This document shows positions 8,570 through 17,087 of a DNA stretch of 64,000 nt, one piece after another. The stretch lies in assembly GCA_963824935.1 (NCBI GenBank), contig CAWGRF010000004.1, forward strand, positions 1 to 64,000, written 5' to 3'. How positions within the stretch are numbered: position 1 is the stretch's first letter; each line of letters opens with the position of its first letter. A program made the position numbers and the translations under genes. The DNA is from JACCZX01 sp963824935 (GTDB lineage Bacteria > Pseudomonadota > Gammaproteobacteria > Burkholderiales > Burkholderiaceae_F). The notes under the pieces are model-generated. The model saw only the letters and a list, made by a program, of their open reading frames with translations. It was not told the DNA's origin and ran no database searches.

Positions 8570-9712
8570 TTACTTCGCTCCGCCACGTGCCGCGCGAATC
8601 TCCGCGGGCTGCACGATGCCGCCCTTGTTACCGAAGGAGTTCTTGACGTCGGTTGCAACGGCCGCCAGCTCGACATCCGACAGTGCCTTCCAGGAAGGCA
8701 TCGCGTTGCGGCCGGTCAAGAGAATCTGCAGCAACTCCGGCGTATTGGCCACCACTTTGCTGCCGGCGAGCGGAGGAAACGCGGGTGGTGTTCCCTGGCC
8801 GCTGGCCTGATGACATACCTGACAGTTCGCCTGATAAACCTTCTCCCCGCGCGCAACGAGTTCCTGCTGTGTCCAGACCTTTGCCGGATCATCGGCGAGC
8901 GCGGCCATGGCCTGTTTTCTGGCGGCCACCCACTTCGTGTAGTCCTCCGTAGACACGACTTGCACCGCAATCGGCATGAAGGCGTGATCCTTGCCGCATA
9001 GCTCATAGCAGCGGCCGTAAAACGTTCCGATGCGTTCCGCACGGAACCATGCATCGCGCGTGAAGCCCGGAATCGCGTCCTGCTTGACGCCGAACGCGGG
9101 CAAACCCCACGCGTGAATGACGTCGCCCGACGTGGTGATGATGCGAATTTTCCTGTTCACCGGCACCACCAGCGGCTGCGTGACGGCGCTCAGATAGGTA
9201 TCGGTCTTTGGCTCGTCACCTTCGATCTGCGAGCGCGGCGTTGCCAGTTCAGACAGGAAATCGATGCCTTCGCCCTCGCCTCGGATGTAGTCGTAACCCC
9301 ACTTCCACTGATAGCCGGTTGCCTTGATCGTGAGATCTGCGCTGCTCGTGTCCTTCATCGCCACCACCGTGCGCGTTGCCGGCAGCGCCATCAGGATGAT
9401 GATGATGAACGGAATGACGGTCCAGATGATCTCGACTGTCGTGTTCTCGTGCCAATTGGCGGCGACTGCGCCTTTCGACTTCCGATGCTTCCAAATCGAA
9501 TGGAACATCATCCCGAAGACGAGCACGAAAATAGCGCCGCAGATGATCAGCATGAAGTCATGCAACTCATAGATCTCTTGAGCCAGTGCGCTCGCCGGCG
9601 GCGGCAGGTTGTAACGGCTTTGCACCGCCGCGGACACGCACCCGGCCGCAAGCCCGAATGCCGCGAAAGCTGCGACCTGCAGGCGGCGCAGCGACAGACG
9701 GTTCCGGTTCAT
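8570..9712 (-). CDS. ctaC: cytochrome c oxidase subunit II with C-terminal cytochrome c domain
   Basis: Electron-entry subunit of the oxidase, 380 residues from the ATG at 9712. After a signal/lipoprotein-like segment (GLAAGCVSA) come two helices, then the periplasmic CuA domain with C-x3-C-x3-H-x2-M (CYELCGKDHAFM, about residue 232). A fused class I cytochrome c follows, with heme motif CQVCH near residue 295 and a later Met in RNAMPSWKAL. It is therefore a caa3-like subunit II, taking electrons through its own heme. The start at 9712 is preferred over the longer frame because MNRNRLSLRRLQ begins a normal signal sequence. The C-terminal tail ends ARGGAK. Confidence 0.95.
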   Translation of the reverse strand: MNRNRLSLRRLQVAAFAAFGLAAGCVSAAVQSRYNLPPPASALAQEIYELHDFMLIICGAIFVLVFGMMFHSIWKHRKSKGAVAANWHENTTVEIIWTVIPFIIIILMALPATRTVVAMKDTSSADLTIKATGYQWKWGYDYIRGEGEGIDFLSELATPRSQIEGDEPKTDTYLSAVTQPLVVPVNRKIRIITTSGDVIHAWGLPAFGVKQDAIPGFTRDAWFRAERIGTFYGRCYELCGKDHAFMPIAVQVVSTEDYTKWVAARKQAMAALADDPAKVWTQQELVARGEKVYQANCQVCHQASGQGTPPAFPPLAGSKVVANTPELLQILLTGRNAMPSWKALSDVELAAVATDVKNSFGNKGGIVQPAEIRAARGGAK

Positions 9713-9776
9713 TGCGACTGCGCTGCCTTCCACTTGCCTTCCACTTGTGCTTCCCACATCGTTTGTGCTCGACAAG

Positions 9777-10262
9777 TCAAAGAGCCGCAGCACGTACGCG
9801 CATCAGCGTGGTGTCGAGTTCGCGGCCCAGCTGCGCGCGTCGCGCATCAAGAAGATGGCGGCCGAGTTCGAGCTTGGTGCCCGACGCCAGCAAGTACACG
9901 TGCACGTGTTTACCCCATTGGCGCCCGCTTGAATCGATTTGCACATGCGACACGCGCGGATCGAACTCCCACTTCTCCTTACGTGAACCGCTGACCCGCT
10001 CTACCGACACGCTGCCAGGCGCGACCGCAATACGCTCAAAGTCGGCCGCATGCCGGCCGTAGCAGAAAAACGCTGCGCCGACCGCAAGCAACTCGATACC
10101 CACGAACGGAAGCACCATCCACAGACCGAACGCCGCGAAGCCGAGACCGAACGTGAATGAAACGGCGACCAGCGAACCGAAAACAAGCGCCAATGGCCAC
10201 GGACCCGCCGAGCAGTTGCGCTTGATCAACCACGCGTTTTCTTCGGATCTCGCTTCGGACAT
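9777..10262 (-). CDS. DUF2244 membrane protein
   Basis: A 161-residue protein with two adjacent membrane helices (ALVFGSLVAVSFTFGLGFAA and LPFVGIELLAVGAAFF) and a C-terminal domain containing FERIAV...WEFDPRVSHVQI...LELGRHL. This is the DUF2244 pattern, commonly encoded next to oxidase subunit II in proteobacteria. The function is unknown; position suggests an oxidase-associated role. It is 64 bases upstream of ctaC and probably in the same transcription unit. Confidence 0.8.
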   Translation of the reverse strand: MSEARSEENAWLIKRNCSAGPWPLALVFGSLVAVSFTFGLGFAAFGLWMVLPFVGIELLAVGAAFFCYGRHAADFERIAVAPGSVSVERVSGSRKEKWEFDPRVSHVQIDSSGRQWGKHVHVYLLASGTKLELGRHLLDARRAQLGRELDTTLMRVRAAAL

Positions 10263-10381
10263 GGGCGCGAATTATACGGATGCAGAACGGTGGTCAGCGA
10301 TCACTCATCAGTGACGCACCTGGCCGTTGTTCTTGGCCGGGGCGCAGCCGCCCAGAAGGCTGCGCACGGGATCAATCGGGA

Positions 10382-10419
10382 GGGTGCACGCGCGACCGCG
10401 CAGCCGTCGCGTACACCCT
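10382..10419. terminator. possible hairpin after the LysM gene
   Basis: An imperfect stem (GGGTGCACGCG... pairing with ...CGCGTACACCC) lies 10 bases past the stop of the BON-LysM gene. There is no strong T-run, so the terminator role is tentative. Confidence 0.3.
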
Positions 10420-10428
10420 CAACAGCGG

Positions 10429-10911
10429 CTAGGCGGGGATCCGAAGGTTCTGCCCCGGATAGATCTTGTCCGGGTGCGTCAGCATCGGCTTGTTGGCTTC
10501 GAAAATCTTCTGGTATTGGTTGGCGTCGCCGTAAAACTCCTTGGCCACCTTCGACAGCGTGTCGCCCTTTTGCACCGTGTAGAACTGCGCCGGAGGCTGC
10601 GACAGATCGACGGTCATGTTGTCGTCGACGGCGGCTACTCCCTGAATGTTGCCGGCGGACAGGATGATTTTCTCCTTTGTCTCCTGGTCCTTGGCGACGC
10701 CGTAGACCTTGGCGGTCGCGTTGGCGCCGTCATAGGTGACGGTTAACGCGGTGACGGTAAGACCCATCGAGTTAATGTAGTTCTCGATCGCAGTGGCGGC
10801 TTCGCGATTGGCCTCCGCAATCGCTGCGGGATCTGCTTGAGCAGGTGCGGCCTGCGCTTTCTTGCCGAACAACTTTTCTCCCGCTTCCTTCATAAACGAA
10901 ATGATTGACAT
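10429..10911 (-). CDS. lysM: BON and LysM domain protein (Kbp/YgaU-like)
   Basis: A 160-residue soluble protein. Residues ~35-90 form a BON-like domain (ENYINSMGLTVTALTVTYDG...KEKIILSAGNIQGVAAVDDN) and residues ~108-158 a LysM domain (YTVQKGDTLSKVAKEFYGD...PGQNLRIPA). The architecture and length match E. coli YgaU/Kbp, a potassium-binding stress protein; without a signal peptide it is likely cytoplasmic. The ATG at 10911, preceded by GGGAGCC, is chosen because MSIISFMKEAGEKLFG is the family N-terminus. It is a single gene between DUF2244 and bioC. Confidence 0.88.
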   Translation of the reverse strand: MSIISFMKEAGEKLFGKKAQAAPAQADPAAIAEANREAATAIENYINSMGLTVTALTVTYDGANATAKVYGVAKDQETKEKIILSAGNIQGVAAVDDNMTVDLSQPPAQFYTVQKGDTLSKVAKEFYGDANQYQKIFEANKPMLTHPDKIYPGQNLRIPA

Positions 10912-10942
10912 CGATGGCTCCCGTGGTTGACGGTGGAGGGAC

Positions 10943-11893
10943 CTATTGCCTGGCGCGACGGCGGCTGGCCAGCTCTGCACGAACCGCTTCGACCGTGATG
11001 GTGGAGTCGCCGACCGATTTCGGCTGCGGCTTCCAAGCGTGACCATAGGCCACCTCGAAAGTGAGTCGAATCCGGCCGTCGTCTCCCCGTTGCGCCTGAA
11101 GCGCGGAAAGCAGAGCGCGTGCCTGACGGCTCGAAGGCAGCGTTTGCGCGCGGTCGTCGCGAGGGTTGCCGCCCAGGGCCCGCACTTCGCGCAGCAAGTC
11201 TTGCGGCGAGGCGTAGGTCAGCGTGATCATCTCTGCATCCATCACGGGTGTGGCAAAGCCGCTCGCCACCATCATGTCGCCGAAGTCGTGCATGTCGATG
11301 AACGGCATCGGACACGCCCCGGGCAGCGCGGCAATTGACGCCGCACGCAACTCTTTCAGCGTGTCGGGGCCGAAGCAGCTGAACATCAGCAAGCCGTCGA
11401 CGTTCAGCACCCGCTTCCACTCCGGGAAAACCGTGTGCGGCTCCGGATGCCAGTGCAGCATCAGGTTCGAAAAGACAAGATCGACGCTGTCACTGGCTAT
11501 CGGCAAATGGCCACCTTCGCCGACCACTTTCTGCATCGATGCGCCGCGCAGCCATCCCAGCGCGCGCGCCTGCAGGCTCTCGGCCTGAGGGTAACGCAGC
11601 ATACGTTCGGAGATATCGATGCCGATCCAGTCGGCGCGCGGATATCGCGCGCTCAACTGTGCGCGCGTATCAGCGAGCCCGCAGCCGACATCGAGAATTC
11701 GGCGCGGGGTCAGTCGGATGTACTGCAGCCGCTCGATCAGCCGCCGTGCGATCTCGCGCGGCAACTCGGCGTACGCCGCAAAGCGCGCAGCGCGAGCATC
11801 GAACTGACGGCGCACGGTCGCCACGCGTGCCGGAATGCGCGGCGGCGCGAGCATCGTCGGCGTCAGTTCGGAAGATCCGGGACCGAGTGGCAT
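10943..11893 (-). CDS. bioC: malonyl-ACP O-methyltransferase BioC-like SAM methyltransferase
   Basis: A 316-residue class I SAM-dependent methyltransferase. The SAM motif RRILDVGCGLADTRAQLSAR is followed by DWIGIDISERML and SVDLVFSNLMLHWHPEP, then FSCFGPDTLKELR and PFIDMHDFGDMMVASGF. These phrases are characteristic of BioC, which methylates malonyl-ACP at the start of biotin synthesis; a related role cannot be excluded. The ATG at 11893 is used; the frame is open upstream but overlaps the divergent comF gene. No other biotin genes lie nearby. Confidence 0.82.
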   Translation of the reverse strand: MPLGPGSSELTPTMLAPPRIPARVATVRRQFDARAARFAAYAELPREIARRLIERLQYIRLTPRRILDVGCGLADTRAQLSARYPRADWIGIDISERMLRYPQAESLQARALGWLRGASMQKVVGEGGHLPIASDSVDLVFSNLMLHWHPEPHTVFPEWKRVLNVDGLLMFSCFGPDTLKELRAASIAALPGACPMPFIDMHDFGDMMVASGFATPVMDAEMITLTYASPQDLLREVRALGGNPRDDRAQTLPSSRQARALLSALQAQRGDDGRIRLTFEVAYGHAWKPQPKSVGDSTITVEAVRAELASRRRARQ

Positions 11894-11945
11894 GGCCAAT
11901 CGAGTATAGGTGCCGCTATGCTCGACCGACCCCAGTGAACGAACC

Positions 11946-12653
11946 ATGTTGCGCGACCTGGCCCACCGACTGCTGCCCCGGCACTGTGTCGTGTGCGATT
12001 TACAGCGCGGTCTGCCAGAGACTGCATTGTGCGAAGAATGCGAGGCCGATTTTTTCGCTGCAAGCAGCGCTCGTTGTGAGCGCTGTGCGATCCCGCTTCC
12101 GGCAGCCAGTGATGGTGCGCTCCGCGTCTGCGGGCGCTGTCTGGCCGACACGCCGCACTTTGATGCGACAACCGCGCTCGCAGACTACGTTTCTCCAGTC
12201 GACGGCATGGTAGTGGCGCTGAAATTCTCGGCGCGACTAGATCTCGCCAATTTCTTCGGGTGTCTATTGGCGCAGCGATTCCTGGCGCAACAAATCGGCG
12301 TGCACGATGCGATCGCGGTTCCGGTGCCGTTGGCTTTCGAGCGGATGCGGCAACGCGGCTTCAATCAGTCTCACCATATCGCACGCGCGTTTTCGGGTGC
12401 CAGCAAGATGCGTCTCGTCGCTAATCGATTGCTGCGTGTGCGCCATACGCCGCCGCAGCAATCGCTCGCGCTAAAGGAGCGGCGCAGCAATGTCCGCGGT
12501 GCGTTCGCCGTCGAGGGCGACGTCAGCAGGCGATCGATCTTCGTCGTCGACGATGTAATGACGAGCGGCAGCACACTGAACGAAGTCGCGCGCGTGCTCA
12601 AGCGCGCTGGCGCGATGCGCGTACACAACCTGATCGTCGCGCGAACTCCTTAG
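11946..12653 (+). CDS. comF: ComF family phosphoribosyltransferase-like protein
   Basis: A 235-residue ComF/GntX-type protein. The N-terminus carries a four-cysteine zinc-ribbon pattern (CVVC, CEEC, CERC, CGRC) and the C-terminal half a PRTase domain with the PRPP loop IFVVDDVMTSGST. RMRQRGFNQSHHIARAFS and TPPQQSLALKERRSNVRGAF are also family motifs. ComF proteins support DNA uptake in competent bacteria, but the exact reaction is unknown. The gene is divergent from bioC and followed after 17 bases by trmL. The ATG at 11946 is preferred because MLRDLAHRLLPRHCVVC is the normal N-terminus. Confidence 0.88.
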   Translation: MLRDLAHRLLPRHCVVCDLQRGLPETALCEECEADFFAASSARCERCAIPLPAASDGALRVCGRCLADTPHFDATTALADYVSPVDGMVVALKFSARLDLANFFGCLLAQRFLAQQIGVHDAIAVPVPLAFERMRQRGFNQSHHIARAFSGASKMRLVANRLLRVRHTPPQQSLALKERRSNVRGAFAVEGDVSRRSIFVVDDVMTSGSTLNEVARVLKRAGAMRVHNLIVARTP

Positions 12654-12670
12654 CAGGCTACGACGGCGCC

Positions 12671-13141
12671 GTGTTTCACATTGTTCTGGTCGAGCCGGAA
12701 ATACCGCCGAATACCGGCAACGTCATTCGGCTCGCGGCCAATACCGGTGCCAGCTTGCATCTGGTCTCCCCGCTCGGGTTTAGATTGGAAGACAAGCAGC
12801 TTCGGCGTGCGGGCCTTGATTACCGCGAATTCGCCGACGTCAAAGTGCACGCGACGTTCGACGCACTGCTTGCGAGTGAAAGTCCGCCGATCGATCGCAT
12901 GTTTGCGATAACGACGCGTGGCACACGATTGTTCGGCGAAGTGAAGTTTGCGCCGAGCGACTGGTTCGTGTTCGGCAGCGAAACCGCCGGTTTGCCCGGC
13001 GAGATCCGCGAGCGCTTTGCACCGGGCCAGCGCATCCGGCTGCCGATGCGCCCCGGCAATCGCAGCCTCAATTTGTCGAATGCAGTCGCTGTCGTGATAT
13101 TCGAAGCGTGGCGCCAGGCAGGCTATGCCGGTGGGGTCTGA
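12671..13141 (+). CDS. trmL: tRNA (cytidine(34)-2'-O)-methyltransferase
   Basis: A SPOUT-family methyltransferase of 156 residues that methylates the wobble nucleotide of leucine tRNAs. Diagnostic parts are the start FHIVLVEPEIPPNTGNVIR, the middle DWFVFGSETAGLP and the knot region IRLPMRPGNRSLNLSNAVA. The start is GTG at 12671. It follows comF by 17 bases and converges with the LOG gene. Length is normal and all three SPOUT motifs are intact. Confidence 0.95.
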   Translation: MFHIVLVEPEIPPNTGNVIRLAANTGASLHLVSPLGFRLEDKQLRRAGLDYREFADVKVHATFDALLASESPPIDRMFAITTRGTRLFGEVKFAPSDWFVFGSETAGLPGEIRERFAPGQRIRLPMRPGNRSLNLSNAVAVVIFEAWRQAGYAGGV

Positions 13142-13150
13142 GGTCGTTGT

Positions 13151-13747
13151 CTAGCCGAGCGACACGTCGCCGGTTGCCGGATACGTCGTTTTCATCTGCG
13201 CAACCTGCGCCCTGATTCGCGCCAGTAGTTGCGCCGGCGTGCTTTCGACCAGCAGCAGGTCACGGTGCTCGCGTCGAATCAGTCGCTCGTCGGCCGCATG
13301 CTGCACAAACTGAAGCAGCAAGTCGAAGTAGCCAGCAACGTTGACAACGCCCACCGGCTTGGCCTGCAATCGAAGTTGCAGCCACGTCAGCATCTCGAAC
13401 ATTTCCTCGAGCGTCCCGAAGCCGCCCGGCAGCACGATAAAGGCGTCGCTGCGCAGCGCCATCGTCTGCTTACGCGTGTGCATCGAATCGACGATGATCA
13501 ACTCGCTCAATCCCTGGTGCGCAACTTCCGGACGCATCAGGTGTTCGGGAATGACGCCTGTCACGCGACCGCCGCGCGCAAGCGCTTCATCCGCCAATGC
13601 ACCCATCAATCCGACGTGACCGCCCCCGTACACGAGCCCAATGCCGTTTTCCGCCAGCAATCGCGCCATCTCGCGCGCCGCCTTCACATAGTCGGCGCGA
13701 TCGCCGGGCTGCGAACCGCAGAACACGCATACGGCTCTTAACTTCAT
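13151..13747 (-). CDS. LOG family (TIGR00730) nucleotide phosphoribohydrolase
   Basis: A 198-residue Rossmann-like protein with CVFCGSQPG at the N-terminus, GLVYGGGHVGLMGALAD, and the catalytic PGGFGTLEEMFEMLTW motif. The family removes ribose-5-phosphate from nucleoside monophosphates (cytokinin-activating LOG proteins and bacterial YgdH/PpnN relatives). It overlaps gpsA by four bases (ATGA), so it is translationally coupled behind, or in front of, the gpsA-secB-grxC operon. Confidence 0.9.
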   Translation of the reverse strand: MKLRAVCVFCGSQPGDRADYVKAAREMARLLAENGIGLVYGGGHVGLMGALADEALARGGRVTGVIPEHLMRPEVAHQGLSELIIVDSMHTRKQTMALRSDAFIVLPGGFGTLEEMFEMLTWLQLRLQAKPVGVVNVAGYFDLLLQFVQHAADERLIRREHRDLLLVESTPAQLLARIRAQVAQMKTTYPATGDVSLG

Positions 13748-14741
13748 CCGGGTAGCGATTCCGCTTTCGGCTCGCGCGCCAACAACGCGCGCAATGCCTC
13801 CGACGGCGTCAGCGCGCCGTCGAGCACCGCACAGACCGCCTCGGTGATCGGCATATCGATCTCGCTTTGCCGGGCGCGCGTCAGCACGGCATGCGCCGAA
13901 TACACACCTTCAGCGACATGGCCGAGGTCGGCGATCGCCGCCGCCGTCGAGGCTCCGCTCCCGAGCGCCAGGCCGACTTTCCGATTGCGCGAAAGGTCCC
14001 CGCTGGCTGTCAAGATGAGATCGCCAATGCCGGTGAGCCCCATGAACGTTTCGGCACGGCCGCCGAGCGCGACACCGAGCCGGGTCATCTCGGCGAGGCC
14101 GCGCGTGATCAACGCGGCGCGCGCGTTCAACCCGAGCTTGAGCGCATCCGAGATACCCGTTGCAATCGCCAGGACATTCTTGACGGCGCCGCCGACTTCG
14201 ACGCCCACCACATCGTCGGTCGAATAGATTCGCAGCGGCCCGCCGTGCAGAGCTTCGGTCACCCGTTCGCAAAAGGCCGGTTCGCCGGCAATGGTCAGCG
14301 CGGTGGGCAGGCCGCGCGCGACTTCAATCGCAAAGCTGGGCCCGAAAGGGGGCCCGCGTCGGGCACGTCGCCGCCGCATTCTTCGCGCACCACTTGGTGC
14401 GCGAGTTGTCCGCTCGATTGCTCGAAACCTTTGCACAGCCAGGCAAACGTCGCTGGCCGCGCGATGTCGGCCATGCTGCGCACGATAGAGCGCAGGGCGT
14501 CAGTGGGCGTGGCGATCAAGATCAAGCTCGTGCCATGCGCTACTGCCGCCTCTAGATTGTCGGTGAACTCAACCGACTCCGGCAGGACTACCGATGGCAG
14601 ATACTTCGAGTTGACGCGATCACGCGCAAGCCGCACACGCTGGTCTGCGCTTCTTGCGTACAGAACGACCGAATGCCGCGCACCCAACACGGCTGCGATC
14701 GCCGTGCCCCACGCGCCCGCGCCGAGCACCGCGACGTTCAT
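13744..14741 (-). CDS. gpsA: glycerol-3-phosphate dehydrogenase [NAD(P)+], single frameshift
   Basis: Makes sn-glycerol-3-phosphate for phospholipid synthesis. The N-terminal frame from 14741 has the dinucleotide motif VAVLGAGAWGTAIAAVLG and LILIATPTDALR. The C-terminal frame has GPSFAIEVARGLPTAL, GGAVKNVLAIATGI and GDLILTASGDLSRNRKVG. The switch is at about 14340-14350, where DAGPLSGP should run into SFAIEV. The span is 3n+2, and a lost C in a GGGCCC run would restore the frame, which is typical of homopolymer sequencing error. It belongs to the conserved yibN-grxC-secB-gpsA operon. Confidence 0.93.
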
Positions 14742-14749
14742 GGCCGAGG

Positions 14750-15274
14750 CTACGCGCTGGCTGCGCCGTTACCGTTGGCGGTGGCGGGGGCCGGGGCGCT
14801 GGCGGGTGGCTGCTGCGCCATCGCCGCCATTTTCTGCGAGTAAAAAGCTTCGAAATTGATCTCGGCCAAGTGAATCGCCGGCAAGCCAGTGCGCGATATC
14901 AGGTCAGCAATATTGGCGCGCAGATAGGGGTAGATGATGCCGGGGCACACGACCCCCAGCACCGGTCCCATCTGCTCGTTAGTGAGATTGCGTATCTCAA
15001 AGATGCCGCCCTGCTTGCCTTCCACCAAAAACAGCACCTTGTCCTTGACCTTGGCGGTAGCAGTCACGCGCACGACCACTTCGTGCACAAAGTCAACCAC
15101 CGAGGCGTTGCTGACTTCGAGTTGAATGTCGACCGAAGGTGCCTCGGCTTCAAGAAAAATACGCGGCGCATTGGGCATTTCGAGCGACGCATCCTTCAGA
15201 TAGACGCGCTGCAACTGGAATACCGGATCGACCGAGCGGGTAGCGGCGCCGACGGCGGGAGTAGTGTCAGTCAT
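14750..15274 (-). CDS. secB: protein-export chaperone SecB
   Basis: Tetrameric cytosolic chaperone that holds preproteins unfolded and passes them to SecA. The 174-residue sequence begins FQLQRVYLKDASLEMPNAP and carries FLVEGKQGGIFEIRNL and PYLRANIADLISRTGLPAIHLAEINFEAFY (only part of which is quoted in databases as the signature). Acidic N-terminus and Ala/Pro-rich C-terminus are as expected. It lies between grxC and gpsA in the operon seen in many proteobacteria. Confidence 0.96.
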   Translation of the reverse strand: MTDTTPAVGAATRSVDPVFQLQRVYLKDASLEMPNAPRIFLEAEAPSVDIQLEVSNASVVDFVHEVVVRVTATAKVKDKVLFLVEGKQGGIFEIRNLTNEQMGPVLGVVCPGIIYPYLRANIADLISRTGLPAIHLAEINFEAFYSQKMAAMAQQPPASAPAPATANGNGAASA

Positions 15275-15302
15275 TACTTTCCTTGCAGTGAATCGATCCT
15301 GC

Positions 15303-15563
15303 CTATGCGGCCAGGAGCGGAGTGAGCTTGCCGGCTCGATCGAGTGCCGCCAAATCGTCGAAACCGCCGACGTGCGTCTCGCCGATGAAAATCTGGGGCA
15401 CCGTGCGGCGTCCGGTTCTGGTCACCATCTCATCGCGTCGTTCGGGCTCGAGGTCGACTCTAATTTTCTCGATGCCGTTGACGCCACGCGCCTTTAGCAG
15501 CGCTTCGGCGCGCTCGCAAAAAGGGCATACGCCGGTGCTATACATGACGACATGCACTGTCAT
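15303..15563 (-). CDS. grxC: glutaredoxin 3
   Basis: An 86-residue glutaredoxin with active site CPFC (the usual Grx3 site is CPYC), followed by KARGVNGIEKIRVD, RTVPQIFIGETHVGGFDDL and a short C-terminus. It reduces disulfides using glutathione. The TVP cis-proline and GG motif are in place. The gene lies 28 bases upstream of secB and 10 bases after the rhodanese gene, as in the E. coli yibN-grxC-secB-gpsA operon. Confidence 0.95.
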   Translation of the reverse strand: MTVHVVMYSTGVCPFCERAEALLKARGVNGIEKIRVDLEPERRDEMVTRTGRRTVPQIFIGETHVGGFDDLAALDRAGKLTPLLAA

Positions 15564-15573
15564 CAGAGTCCGA

Positions 15574-15976
15574 TCACGTTCTCAGCGGCAATCCGGCTTC
15601 GCGCCACGCTGCCAGACCGCCGCCCAGCACAAAAACTTCACTAAAGCCGCTCGACCGCAACTGCGCGGCCACTTTTCCGGCCGTGCTGCCATTCGCGCAG
15701 ACGACGATCAGCGGCTTGTCTTTTTTCAATTCGCCGGCGCGGTCCTTCACTTTGTCCGCCGGCAAATTGCGCGCGTTCGGAAGCGAGCCTTTCGCGAACT
15801 CCTCTGGCGGACGGATGTCGACGATCGTCGCGTTCTTGCTATTGATGAGCTGCGTGACCTGCAAAGTCGTTAGCGCGGGCCCAGACGCGCGGCCTCTGAC
15901 CGCCGGCCATATCAGCATCGCGCCGCTGACGAATGCGATCGCGATCAGGAAAGATGTTGTCGATGAAGAACTGCAC
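15574..15976 (-). CDS. yibN: membrane-anchored rhodanese-like protein (YibN type), N-terminal frameshift
   Basis: A single-helix membrane protein with a cytoplasmic rhodanese domain: VTQLINSKNATIVDIRPPEEF, LPADKVKD, the catalytic loop VVCANGSTAG with its Cys, and VFVLGGGLAAWREAGLP. The natural N-terminus appears to be VQFFIDNIF (GTG at 15976) running into LIAIAFVSGAMLIWP; one extra base around ATCTTTCCTG (about 15945) separates the two frames and the span is 3n+1. Without the correction the gene would start with an unlikely Ser-rich leader. It heads the grxC-secB-gpsA operon and is divergent from gpmA. Confidence 0.82.
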
Positions 15977-16038
15977 GGGCGGATGGCAGCAGAAATCAAC
16001 AGCGGAAAGGTAAAAGCGTCGAATTATAGAATAGGGGC

Positions 16039-16803
16039 ATGTACAAGCTTGTGCTTCTGCGTCATGGCGAGAGTCAGTGGAACCTTGAGAACCGCTTTAC
16101 CGGCTGGACCGATATCGATCTGACCGAAAACGGCCGGCGCGAGGCGAATGCCGCCGGTGAGTTGCTTCGGCGCGAAGGTTTCAGCTTCGATATTGCCTAT
16201 ACGTCCGTACTAAGGCGAGCGATCCGAACCTTGTGGATCGCCCTGGACGCGCTGGATTTGATGTGGCTACCGGTGGTTCACAGCTGGCGCCTGAACGAGC
16301 GCCACTACGGGGCGCTGCAGGGACTTAACAAGGCCGAAACCGCAGCCAAGTTCGGCGAGCAACAAGTGCTCGCCTGGCGCCGATCGTATGCAGTCGCGCC
16401 AGCGCCGCTACCCTCGGGAGACCAACGGCATCTCAGCGATGACGCGCGCTACAAGCACTTGAAACCAGAGGACGTTCCGACGACGGAAAGTCTGAAGGAC
16501 ACGGTGGTGCGCGTTGTGCCATTTTGGAACGACTCGATCGCGCCTGCCATTTCACGCGGGCGACGGGTTCTGGTGGCGGCGCACGGCAACTCACTGCGTG
16601 CCTTGATCAAGCACCTGGACCATTTGTCTGACGACGAAATCGTCGCGCTAAACGTGCCGACCGCCCGTCCGCTAGTCTATGAACTCGATGGCGAACTCAA
16701 ACCGATCCGGCATTATTACCTTGGTGACGCGGCCGAGATTGCGCGCGCTGTGGAAGCGGTAGCTCTGCAGGGTCGCGCCGCACCTGCAGCGATCAACCGC
16801 TAA
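16039..16803 (+). CDS. gpmA: 2,3-bisphosphoglycerate-dependent phosphoglycerate mutase
   Basis: Glycolytic enzyme interconverting 3- and 2-phosphoglycerate through a phosphohistidine. The 254-residue protein starts MYKLVLLRHGESQWNLENRF with the catalytic His in RHGE, and continues with GWTDIDLTENG, RLNERHYGALQGLNK and the second-His motif VAAHGNSLRALIKHLD. It is full length. It is divergent from yibN, with about 60 bases between starts, and precedes ctpA and moeB as in related betaproteobacteria. Confidence 0.96.
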   Translation: MYKLVLLRHGESQWNLENRFTGWTDIDLTENGRREANAAGELLRREGFSFDIAYTSVLRRAIRTLWIALDALDLMWLPVVHSWRLNERHYGALQGLNKAETAAKFGEQQVLAWRRSYAVAPAPLPSGDQRHLSDDARYKHLKPEDVPTTESLKDTVVRVVPFWNDSIAPAISRGRRVLVAAHGNSLRALIKHLDHLSDDEIVALNVPTARPLVYELDGELKPIRHYYLGDAAEIARAVEAVALQGRAAPAAINR

Positions 16804-17087
16804 CATCCTGCCGCGGGGTCGGCACGTCTGATGCTTCAGTTCTTCGGCCGACGCGGGTGAGGTGCGGTAAATGCGGCGTCATGGCCGGGTTTTTGCGGTC
16901 AGTATCGGTGGAACGTACCGAAGTCGCTCGCTGTCGGAGAAAGTGTGGGCAGCCCTCGGCTTGCGCTTGTAATCGCCGAGGCGGCCTATACTCTGAACTA
17001 TGTTTCCAAGAGCGGGCTTTTGCCTCGCTCGAATACTTAGCGGCGCAGTAGTGTTTGGGCGGCGAACCAACGTTAACTGGGGGTGGC

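Noticed and set aside
9724..9745. Tandem GCCTTCCACTT repeat upstream of ctaC
   Set aside because: Two perfect 11-base copies exist, but they are simple sequence next to the ribosome site region and nothing ties them to regulation.
16857..17051. A Cys-rich 64-codon frame before ctpA
   Set aside because: It overlaps the likely ctpA promoter, lacks a ribosome site, and its Cys/Arg content resembles a chance frame.
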